Shown: in pieces, positions 28,601 to 36,174 of the stretch | Position numbering within the stretch: position 1 is the stretch's first letter | How the letters are laid out: every line of letters begins with the position of its first letter | Origin: Nemertoderma westbladi | Taxonomy: Eukaryota > Xenacoelomorpha > Nemertodermatida > Nemertodermatidae | NCBI GenBank assembly: GCA_032718475.1 | Contig: JAUCBJ010009057.1 | Span: 86,436 to 150,435, forward strand | DNA: 64,000 nt | Direction of reading: 5' to 3' | Notes under the pieces: generated by a model | What the model saw: only the letters and a program-made list of their open reading frames with translations | Databases searched by the model: none | What the model was told of the DNA's origin: nothing | Made by a program: the position numbers and the translations under genes

Positions 28601-29719
28601 GTAAGTACCGCAAGTATTGGTGTACCATGTAAGTACCGCAAGTGAGTACATCAAGTATTGGTGTACCATGTAAGTATCGCAAGTATTGGTGTATCATGTA
28701 AGTACCGCAAGTATTGGTGTATCATGTAAGTACCGCAAGTGAGTACATCAAGTATTGGTGTACCATGTAAGTACCGCAAGTATTGGTGTATCATGTAAGT
28801 ACCGCAAGTATTGGTGTACCATGTAAGTACCGCAAGTGAGTACATCAAGTATTGGTGTACCATGTAAGTACCGCAAGTATTGGTGTATCATGTAAGTACC
28901 GCAAGTATTGGTGTATCATGTAAGTACCGCAAGTGAGTACATCAAGTATTGGTGTACCATGTAAGTACCGCAAGTATTGGTGTACCATGTAAGTACCGCA
29001 ACTATTGGTGTATCATGTAAGTACCGCAAGTATTGGTGTACCATGTAAGTACCGCAAGTATTGGTGTATCATTTAAGTACCGCAAGTATTGGTGTACCAT
29101 GTAAGTACCGCAAGTGAGTACATCAAGTATTGGTGTACCATGTAAGTACCGCAAGTATTGGTGTATCATGTATGTACGGCAAGTATTGGTGTACCATGTA
29201 AGTACCGCAAGTATTGGTGTATCATGTAAGTACCGCAAGTATTGGTGTACCATGTAAGTACCGCAAGTGAGTACATCAAGTATTGGTGTACCATGTAAGT
29301 ACCGCAAGTATTGGTGTATCATGTAAGTACCGCAAGTATTGGTGTATCATTTAAGTACCGCAAGTGAGTACATCAAGTATTGGTGTACCATGTAAGTACC
29401 GCAAGTATTGGTGTACCATGTAAGTACCGCAACTATTGGTGTATCATGTAAGTACCGCAAGTATTGGTGTACCATGTAAGTACCGCAAGTGAGTACATCA
29501 AGTATTGGTGTACCATGTAAGTACCGCAAGTATTGGTGTATCATGTAAGTACCGCAAGTATTGGTGTATCATGTAAGTACCGCAAGTATTGGTGTATCAT
29601 GTAAGTACCGCAAGTATTGGTCTACCATGTAAGTACCGCAAGTGAGTACATCAAGTATTGGTGTACCATGTAAGTACCGCAAGTATTGGTGTATCATGTA
29701 AGTACCGCAAGTATTGGTG

Positions 29720-30590
29720 TATCATGTAAGTACCGCAAGTATTGGTGTATCATGTAAGTACCGCAAGTATTGGTGTATCATGTAAGTACCGCAAGTATTG
29801 GTGTACCATGTAAGTACCTCAAGTATTGGTTTATCATGTAAGTACCGCAAGTATTGGTGTATCATGTAAGTACCGCAAGTATTGGTGTACCATGTAAGTA
29901 CCGCAAGTATTGGTGTATCATGTAAGTACCGCAAGTATTGGTGTATCATGTAAGTACCGCAAGTATTGGTGTATCATGTAAGTACCGCAAGTATTGGTGT
30001 ACCATGTAAGTACCGCAAGTGAGTACATCAAGTATTGGTGTACCATGTAAGTACCGCAAGTATTGGTGTATCATGTAAGTACCGCAAGTATTGGTGTACC
30101 ATGTAAGTACCGCAAGTATTGGTGTATCATGTAAGTACCGCAAGTATTGGTGTATCATGTAAGTACCGCAAGTATTGGTGTATCATGTAAGTACCGCAAG
30201 TATTGGTGTATCATGTAAGTACCGCAAGTATTGGTGTACCATGTAAGTACCTCAAGTATTGGTTTATCATGTAAGTACCGCAAGTATTGGTGTATCATGT
30301 AAGTACCGCAAGTATTGGTGTACCATGTAAGTACCGCAAGTATTGGTGTATCATGTAAGTACCGCAAGTATTGGTGTATCATGTAAGTACCGCAAGTATT
30401 GGTGTATCATGTAAGTACCGCAAGTATTGGTGTACCATGTAAGTACCGCAAGTGAGTACATCAAGTATTGGTGTACCATGTAAGTACCGCAAGTATTGGT
30501 GTATCATGTAAGTACCGCAAGTATTGGTGTACCATGTAAGTACCGCAAGTATTGGTGTATCATGTAAGTACCGCAAGTATTGGTGTATCA
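29720..30590. repeat. Two copies of a 433-bp higher-order block at the array's right end
   Basis: The unit patterns starting near 29722 and 29946 recur near 30155 and 30379, an offset of 433 bp each time. The second copy ends at the A2 insertion point. Confidence 0.65.
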
Positions 30591-30594
30591 TGTA
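30590..30594. repeat. Target-site duplication of A2, left copy (ATGTA)
   Basis: ATGTA directly precedes the A2 left end (TGTTCTCGC) and is matched by ATGTA at 56256-56260 directly after its right end. ATGTA is bases 16-20 of the satellite unit, so the insertion went into a satellite copy. Confidence 0.8.
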
Positions 30595-31794
30595 TGTTCT
30601 CGCTTTTAAGACCTTTGGCAGTTTAACCCGCCAAATCTATATGTCTTCTAGGTTATAAATCGACTTTAGCCTATGACAAGTATTTGACACAAATAAATCC
30701 AACATTAGCCGAAGCCAGTCTATGCGCGACCATTCACCCGCTGGATATACCCGGGAGACTGGATTCGGATGCTTTAATTTGATTGCGGTGCAGGTCTACC
30801 GTACTATTCGATTGATCGTTAATATATAATCTCTGACAAATATTATTCACTTTCGGGAAATATTAGCAGTTCCTTTAGGACGTGGCGCTCTATCTATATA
30901 AACAGAGCTATGGCTTACACTAAACACAACGAATGGATTATAAGTTACACATAAGGCGCATTCTTTAGGAGATGCTTTGTTACGCGGACAAGCACATACA
31001 GACTATTGCACACCGCTGCACACTGAATTGCCGATAGTCACTGATTTTAATCATATATAAAGAGAATAGCAACCGGCATTTGTAGAGCCTATAAAATAGC
31101 ATTCAATTCACTACACACTACAAACCACGATAATATAAGCCGCAATTGCTATATGTTGCCGGTCTCTCTAACCTTAGTGTATCAAGAAGATCGGGGTTTC
31201 TGATCGTTTATAGTTATTCTCCAAATAACAATATGCAAACGAATGATACATTTAATAACAAACAGCAAATAGCAGTAAATAATGTGCAATACAGCAGCAG
31301 GTACCGTACCGGTCCTCACGCTGTCCAGTGCTGGTCATGTACCGGTAACAGTTATGTGATCTTATAATTAAAGACGTTCTAATGTTGGAATAATTCAGAA
31401 TAATTCCATGGCCGATGTTCATGGCATCAGGAAAACCAACACACTGAACCCTGTGAGCTGCTGCAGGTAGATTTCAACACAGAAAGGAAAAGCTCTCATT
31501 GGCAGAGTTCCATATTCCACAGGTTCCAAATCGTCTAAAATGCCAAACCACCCTAGCCTTTGCAGCCAATTACATTGATTTAGCCAACATAAGGCTGAAT
31601 CGCTCTGCTTGGTTGACCTTGCTCTGGTTGGTTGATCGAACCCAACAAAGAGGCCGTCGCTAGGCAAATCAGCCAATCAGCCGGTAGCTTTCATCCTTTG
31701 AGTTAGGGAGTTTTTCTTTAGAGTATTTGAGCGCATTAAGGGAAACTGGATGGCGAAGCAAAAGGGCCAGTTATATCCCGCAAAAGCTTTTACA
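30595..31794 (-). repeat. 3' LTR of A2 (1200 bp)
   Basis: On the minus strand it runs from TGTAAAAGCTTTTGC to GCGAGAACA, with TG...CA ends. It matches the 5' LTR at 55056-56255 except at 30600, 30795, two positions near 31157-31161, and one near 31752. As the downstream LTR its promoter would point left into the satellite array. Confidence 0.93.
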
Positions 31795-31813
31795 CCGCTC
31801 CCAGAAAATGGGA
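31795..31813 (-). promoter_or_regulatory. A2 polypurine tract with hairpin
   Basis: On the minus strand GGGAGCGG (31802-31795) abuts the 3' LTR and overlaps a TCCCA/TGGGA stem with loop TTTTC or GAAAA. It is identical in layout to A1 at 2212-2230. Confidence 0.6.
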
Positions 31814-31872
31814 TTTAATACTATAAAATATAAAAAATCACAGTTTCTAAAATATAAAAATACTCTAAACAG

Positions 31873-32069
31873 TTAGTCTGTCTTGCATGGACGGCGTTTA
31901 TGCAGTTTTTTAAAGCTAGCAAGAGTCCTTTTCTCTTTGGGGGGAGCCACTTTACTAGGAGGGCCATAACTCCTGGGTGCAATGTGATTGCATCATAAGG
32001 TGTAGGATTATGGTCGGGGTATCCGCCGTTTCGATATGCTTCTCCTCGAGCTGATTTTCCTCCGCTCAT
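31873..32069 (-). pseudogene. Remnant C-terminus of the exonuclease/zinc-knuckle ORF in A2
   Basis: The minus strand matches the last 160 bp of the A1 ORF (about 1993-2152), including the TAA at 31875-31873 and the following 3' untranslated sequence. Relative to A1, seven bases (the second TTCACCC of a short repeat) are missing after the TTGCACCC motif, which shifts the frame. The upstream exonuclease region and knuckles are absent, and a Met at 32069 begins a short non-homologous lead-in. It is a deletion scar rather than a gene. Confidence 0.6.
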
Positions 32070-32176
32070 CGTTGGATACGTTCGTCCAAACTCTCGCCGA
32101 GAATAGGGTCATCCAAGCTCAATATCGTCTTAGAGATTCGGGATTTCCCAATCGAACTGGGATAAAGCCAATCTGT

Positions 32177-32217
32177 TTACCGCTTGGACTTGCCGTTATA
32201 ATTTAAGTTTATCTGAA
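32177..32217 (-). pseudogene. Last codons of gene X, cut off by element B
   Basis: If element B and one CTGAA copy are removed, the gene X frame from 45669 continues here for a dozen codons, rich in Asn and Lys, and ends at TAA (32179-32177). This shows that B inserted close to the 3' end of gene X. Confidence 0.55.
32213..32217. repeat. Target-site duplication of element B, left copy (CTGAA)
   Basis: CTGAA precedes the B 5' LTR and is repeated at 45664-45668 directly after the 3' LTR. Five bases is usual for BEL/Pao integrases. Confidence 0.9.
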
Positions 32218-32759
32218 TGTTAGCTTATTCAATCCCGCCAACACCCCATAAAGTTATAAGCCGATAAGCAATATTGGGAGCCACGAGGTTGGGCAATTAA
32301 CCAACTCGTGCCATCCCAATAAGAGTGGGAAGGAAGCACACAATAGAGGGTCAGGGGCCAAACCCCTAACCCAGAGAGAACAGGTGGAGTGAACGGGAAT
32401 ACTCCACGGGGCGCCAACAAGGGTATTAACCAATCAGAGGGGGGGAATGGCATCGATTGAGTAGCAGTAAGGCCACCGTGCAATATAACCAATAACCTAT
32501 TAATCAGTGATTCAGTTATCTCAGTGCAGCAGTGCTAGCGTAGGGTACAGTCAATTAGTTTAGTTAGGGGATCACGGGACTTTAGTTACCGTATCCCGCC
32601 TTGTACACAATATACCTATATCTATATCCTATGCCCTGTTATTATTATACACCGAACTTCAGAACTCAGTTACCTTTATTTCACCCTTATACACGGCGGG
32701 GACGCGTGGACTAAATTACCACATCGGATAAATCGGGATCCCTCCTGGATCCCGTCACA
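32218..32759 (+). repeat. 5' LTR of element B (542 bp)
   Basis: TGTTAGCTTATTC at the start and CCCGTCACA at the end, matching 45122-45663 at 541 of 542 positions. It contains a CCAAT-like stretch (CAATATAACCAATAACC, about 32481) followed by TCAGT initiator-like motifs near 32512-32525, a possible promoter core. An 87-codon open frame on its minus strand is not credible as a gene. The internal sequence begins GTAACTAAATCC, with no TGG start of a standard tRNA primer site. Confidence 0.95.
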
Positions 32760-32839
32760 GTAACTAAATCCGAGCTGCCGCCCCAGTTAAACTCTGAGAA
32801 CTATACTGCTAGCTAGTCGAACTCCACCGAGCAGACGAG

Positions 32840-34486
32840 ATGAGTGAATCGGGCGAGACACCGCCGCGGACCCCGGACGAAGATCAAACGATCCGCGAGG
32901 CCGCGACCAAGCGATACAGGCCCACGACGCCGGAGCCATCGATAACGGGCGAACCGGAAGTTGAGGATGAGGGGGGCCTGGAACCCGAAGTTGAGCTAAG
33001 AGAGAAAGAGAGCGAGATGGAGGGAGAAGGAGATGAGTCGACACGGGACGGAGAACGGCGCGCCGATGTCGCCGGCCAGCTACCGGCCGAGGGCGACGAG
33101 CGGCCCACCGAAACGGTGGGGCCGACGGTGCGACGCCGGACGCGAAGAGACGGAGGAGAGATTGGTACCGATGTCGCCGGCCAGCTACAGGCCGAGGGCG
33201 ACGGACGGCCCACCGGAACGGCGACGGTGGAGCCGCCGGTACGACGACGAACCCGGAGGAACGGAGGAGAGGTCGGCGACGAGGACGTCGGGGTTTCAGA
33301 GCGACTTCGACGGGCCTACAACGCGACCCGAAAGCTGATGAAGGACACCAAGAAGGAAGGGGCGAAGGTAGACGAGGTGAGACTGAGAAAGCGACTAGGT
33401 GAGTCGGATAGACACTTAAATTACCTAATACGTTTTGGGCAGAGAGAACTAGCCGAGGAGAGGGCACAGGGAATTGCAGGCGAACTGTTTGAACTATGGG
33501 AGTGTGGGAGTATGGAACCTAGCGTAGCGCCAGTGTACATAGGGCCATACTTGGTCGATGCCCGGGGAGTGAAACCAGTGGGTTGGAGGGGACCTGAGGG
33601 GGGCGAATCCGAGGTTAACCCCGAGGATTCGGCCTCGTCGGTCGGAGAAAGCTCCGGGAAACGGGAGAAAGTTAGTAGGTCGGGAAGGCGGGGGAAGTCC
33701 GTCGTAACCGATAAGTCTGTTACATCCTCCGCGAAAGGAAGAGCGGTGAGAGAGATAGGTGCCGAATATCGTTTCAGCATGGCAGCGAAAGATCATAGAG
33801 AAATGAAGGAACGGCTAGAGGAAGGGAGACTGCGGTTAGAGAGGGAAACGGCATTGCTTAAAGAAACAGGAGAGAGGGCCGAAAGGGCTTTGAAAAGCCT
33901 AAGGGAGTATGATGAGATAGAGGAAAGGGAGTGTAGGGAGCGTGAGGCGAGAGGGGAAAAAGAACGCAAGGAGCGTGAGGCGGAACGCAAGGAGCGTGAG
34001 GCGAGAGGGGAAAAGGAACGCAAGGAGCGTGAGGCGGAACGCAAGGAGCGTGAGGCGAGAGAGGAAAGGGAACGGAAGGAGCGTGAGGCAAGGGAGGAAA
34101 GGGAACGCAAGGAGCGTGAGGCGGAACGCAAGGAGCGTGAGGCGAGAGAGGAAAAGGAACGCAAGGAGCGCGAAGTGAGACGAAGGGAGAGTATTAAGAG
34201 TGCTGCAGAGTCGGCCATTAGGGACACCCAGGAGCGTAAGAGGAGAGTGGCAGAGACTGAGGGAGAAAACAAGAAAATAGAGAGACTACAGAGTGAGTCT
34301 GCGGGAGATGAGATTAAACGGGCGCACGAGTTGCAACTCGTGCGAAAAGCGCCGTCTGAAAGCGGGACCGGCTCGAGTATTTTTAGGGAGCCGGAGGCCG
34401 TAGAAACATTTATTAATACCCCACTGACAGGGACCGCACGACAGACTCAAGACTGGTGCGACCGTACGAGCGGGGGGGGGGGGTAA
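32840..34486 (+). CDS. gag: Element B gag, N-terminal part (548 aa), charged coiled-coil protein
   Basis: The ATG at 32840 is the first after the 5' LTR (80 bp leader). Residues 1-150 are acidic and Arg-rich and include a segment of about 37 residues repeated with changes (33057-33275, ADVAGQL/TDVAGQL with PTVRRRTRR and PPVRRRTRR). A compact middle part (about residues 150-250) has no motif I recognise. Residues about 310-480 form a long coiled coil, partly built of ERKEREAREEK-type repeats. The frame ends at TAA straight after a run of 12 G (34472-34483). Skipping one G would continue into the next open frame, so this is best read as the start of one Gag polyprotein. Its role would be particle assembly, inferred from position. 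Confidence 0.7.
   Translation: MSESGETPPRTPDEDQTIREAATKRYRPTTPEPSITGEPEVEDEGGLEPEVELREKESEMEGEGDESTRDGERRADVAGQLPAEGDERPTETVGPTVRRRTRRDGGEIGTDVAGQLQAEGDGRPTGTATVEPPVRRRTRRNGGEVGDEDVGVSERLRRAYNATRKLMKDTKKEGAKVDEVRLRKRLGESDRHLNYLIRFGQRELAEERAQGIAGELFELWECGSMEPSVAPVYIGPYLVDARGVKPVGWRGPEGGESEVNPEDSASSVGESSGKREKVSRSGRRGKSVVTDKSVTSSAKGRAVREIGAEYRFSMAAKDHREMKERLEEGRLRLERETALLKETGERAERALKSLREYDEIEERECREREARGEKERKEREAERKEREARGEKERKEREAERKEREAREERERKEREAREERERKEREAERKEREAREEKERKEREVRRRESIKSAAESAIRDTQERKRRVAETEGENKKIERLQSESAGDEIKRAHELQLVRKAPSESGTGSSIFREPEAVETFINTPLTGTARQTQDWCDRTSGGGG
33950..34175 (+). repeat. Coding minisatellite in element B gag (ERKEREAR repeats)
   Basis: Units of about 21 and 33 bp built on CGCAAGGAGCGTGAGGCG recur in frame and encode charged heptad-like repeats of the coiled coil. 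Copy number is likely to vary between element copies. Confidence 0.75.
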
Positions 34487-35777
34487 TAATAATATTGGTA
34501 CAGTAGACGTTGTTAATATTGATAATACCGTATGGGACAACACTAATCAAACCTTTATTACAGGTAATGCTTTACATAGTGGTAGTAATTTAAATTTAAA
34601 TCAGAACGCCCCTAGTATTAATGTAGGAAATAACTCTAATATTAATGTAGCTACGCAAAATAATTCAAATAATCAAAATAATAACCCAGATTCGAATCTA
34701 CAAAATAATTTAAATAACGCAATTACGCAAAACAATTTGAATAATTTAAATAATGACCTATGCCCGAATTTACAAAATAATTCAGATAACGTAGTCGTAC
34801 AGAATAATACAAATAACTTTGTTCCAAACGAACAAAATAATTCCGTTTCCAATATGGGTGCTATTAATGTAAACACGTCGGGCCTACATAACCAGGCCGA
34901 AGAGGGCCTGGTAGGTCACATAGTCGATAGCCAGACGGATGAGGGCCTGGTAGGCCACGTAGTTAGTAGACAGGGAATAGAGGGCCTGGTAGGCCACGTA
35001 GTTAGTAGACAGGGAGCAGAGGGCCTGGTAGGCCACGTAGTTGGTAGGCAGGGAGTAGAGGGCCTGGTAGGCCACGCAATAGCAGAGGGAGAGGCGGGGG
35101 TGAATGGACCCGACCGCAGTAGGGTTGATGTGTCGACTAGAGAGGTATATAATAGCGGGGAGAGAGGTAGCGAAGTTAGATGTAGCGAGTGGGGGGGGGG
35201 GGGGCTACGAGGACCCCACAACAGAGAGTTAGCGGCGAGAGGGGGGGGGGGGGCAGGGAGTGTCCCACAGCCGTCAGCGGATAATGCGAGGGCCGAGATA
35301 GGTAAACCGCAACGACCGGCGACGGAAAGTAATAGGGGGATCGCGAGTATCCCCAGCGACGTGCGACCGAGCAGAGAGAGACAGGTTGACGTCGCGAGAG
35401 GGCAGACGGAGCGTCGAGCCCGATCAGAGGAGGGAAGAAGAACAGTGGGGTTTAACCGGGAGGTCGACGAGAGATCTCGCGAGCGGGAATATTCCACTGA
35501 TAGGAGAAGAAAGGAAGACAGTAGTAGAAGTATCGCCGCAAACGATGGAAGAGCGAGGACGGACAGCGAGCCGTCGGTAGTCGAGATGAGAACGGAGAGT
35601 CAGTGGGGTCGGACTCCGGGAGATTGCCGTCGCCCCGGAGGGATGCAACCCGGTGAGATGCATTACACGACGAGAGAGGGGTACATGATGTACCGGTACG
35701 AAGATGAGAACAGTAGAGGGGGGGGGTCGAAGAGAAACTTTCCGACGGGATATACTTACCGAACGAGAATACGGTAG
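34482..35777 (+). CDS. gag: Element B gag, middle part (Asn-rich, then 13-residue repeats and basic region)
   Basis: The frame is open from the 12-G run to TAA at 35775-35777; its first Met is at 34737. The first 85 codons are extremely Asn-rich (low complexity). Five copies of a 13-residue repeat follow (EGLVGHVVSRQG, from 34903), then a Gly/Arg/Glu-rich disordered stretch containing two in-frame G-runs of 14 and 13. The frame stops shortly after a 9-G run (35718-35726), and a +1 shift there leads into the next open frame. No independent start is convincing, so I treat it as an internal part of Gag. It has no enzymatic motif. Confidence 0.6.
   Translation, partial: GNNNIGTVDVVNIDNTVWDNTNQTFITGNALHSGSNLNLNQNAPSINVGNNSNINVATQNNSNNQNNNPDSNLQNNLNNAITQNNLNNLNNDLCPNLQNNSDNVVVQNNTNNFVPNEQNNSVSNMGAINVNTSGLHNQAEEGLVGHIVDSQTDEGLVGHVVSRQGIEGLVGHVVSRQGAEGLVGHVVGRQGVEGLVGHAIAEGEAGVNGPDRSRVDVSTREVYNSGERGSEVRCSEWGGGGLRGPHNRELAARGGGGAGSVPQPSADNARAEIGKPQRPATESNRGIASIPSDVRPSRERQVDVARGQTERRARSEEGRRTVGFNREVDERSREREYSTDRRRKEDSSRSIAANDGRARTDSEPSVVEMRTESQWGRTPGDCRRPGGMQPGEMHYTTREGYMMYRYEDENSRGGGSKRNFPTGYTYRTRIR
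34903..35085 (+). repeat. 39-bp coding tandem repeat, about 4.7 copies
   Basis: A 39-bp unit starting AGGGCCTGGTAGGCCACG is repeated five times, the last incomplete. It encodes EGLVGHVV-type 13-residue units. Each unit holds a GGCCTGGTAGGCC inverted repeat. Confidence 0.85.
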
Positions 35778-36174
35778 CCACGGGGAGGATTATTCGAGAA
35801 GAATAAACTTCGATCCCGAGCAACACATGCAGACTGTAGGGCATACTGTAGGCCTTACTGCACATACCGTAGGCCATACTGAGAGAGGCAATGTAGGCGA
35901 TAGGATAGCGCGGACGACGGAATTAAACCCCGAAGTCGCGGAGTACATACCGGCGGGTAGGCCAGAAGCTGATAGGCCTATACCGGTACCAGCACAGCAG
36001 TATGACTACAGCATGCGAGGACATAACATATACCCAGGGGAGGGGGGAATTATTGCGGATAGGTGCATGGGCCCCAACATATTAACATCAACCCCATTCC
36101 CAAACATACCGGTGGGGGGGGGGGACAGGGTGACATTCCCCCATCACAATATCAACAATATACCCCGATGGTAG
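35704..36174 (+). CDS. gag: Element B gag, third frame segment
   Basis: This 156-codon frame overlaps the previous one at the 9-G run and ends at TAG soon after an 11-G run (36114-36124). It holds a short TVGHTVGL-type repeat (35829-35885) and a Pro/Gly/Ile-rich linker. Adding one base in the 11-G run would join it to the pol frame. It is most simply the linker between the disordered Gag N-terminus and the conserved Gag core, not a separate gene. Confidence 0.55.
   Translation: MRTVEGGGRRETFRRDILTEREYGSHGEDYSRRINFDPEQHMQTVGHTVGLTAHTVGHTERGNVGDRIARTTELNPEVAEYIPAGRPEADRPIPVPAQQYDYSMRGHNIYPGEGGIIADRCMGPNILTSTPFPNIPVGGGDRVTFPHHNINNIPRW

Larger units (their letters stand above)
3412..30594. repeat. 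28-bp satellite array, about 27 kb
   Basis: This is a continuous tandem array of a 28-bp unit; 4590-4617 is a typical copy, beginning AAGTATTGGTGTACC. Recurrent variants are GTACC/GTATC at the middle, and ACCGC, ACCTC or ACTGC at the end. A 13-bp short unit (AAGTGAGTACATC or AAGTGAGTACCTC) is interspersed and looks like a unit that lost an internal 15 bp. There are roughly 950 units. Long blocks recur with identical variant order at spacings of 4710, 4793, 5211, 3010, 1795 and 433 bp, so the array has higher-order structure. It is broken by a 100-N gap and continues at 56256 after the A2 insertion. Open frames inside it are by-products of the repeat. Confidence 0.97.

Noticed and set aside
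3483-30591. Dozens of open frames of 65-144 codons on the minus strand, and 79-codon frames on the plus strand, in the satellite
   Set aside because: A 28-bp period passes through all three frames every 84 bp, so repeats of the same peptide appear. Whether a stop occurs depends on the C/T variant that makes TGG or TGA. No sign of selection on protein.
3412-30594. CRISPR-like array of short direct repeats
   Set aside because: Units are contiguous without unique spacers, the setting is an animal genome, and no cas genes are present.
31419-31676. 85-codon minus-strand frame in the A2 LTRs (also 55880-56137)
   Set aside because: It is shared only because the two LTRs are nearly identical; the A1 and A3 LTRs do not keep it.
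32229-32492. 87-codon minus-strand frame in both LTRs of B (also 45133-45396)
   Set aside because: Antisense to the element, low plausibility, and identical only through LTR identity.
32787-34272. Long minus-strand frames opposite element B gag (226, 159, 119 codons)
   Set aside because: Shadows of the highly biased Glu/Arg-rich coding strand, giving Ser/Leu/Pro-rich nonsense.
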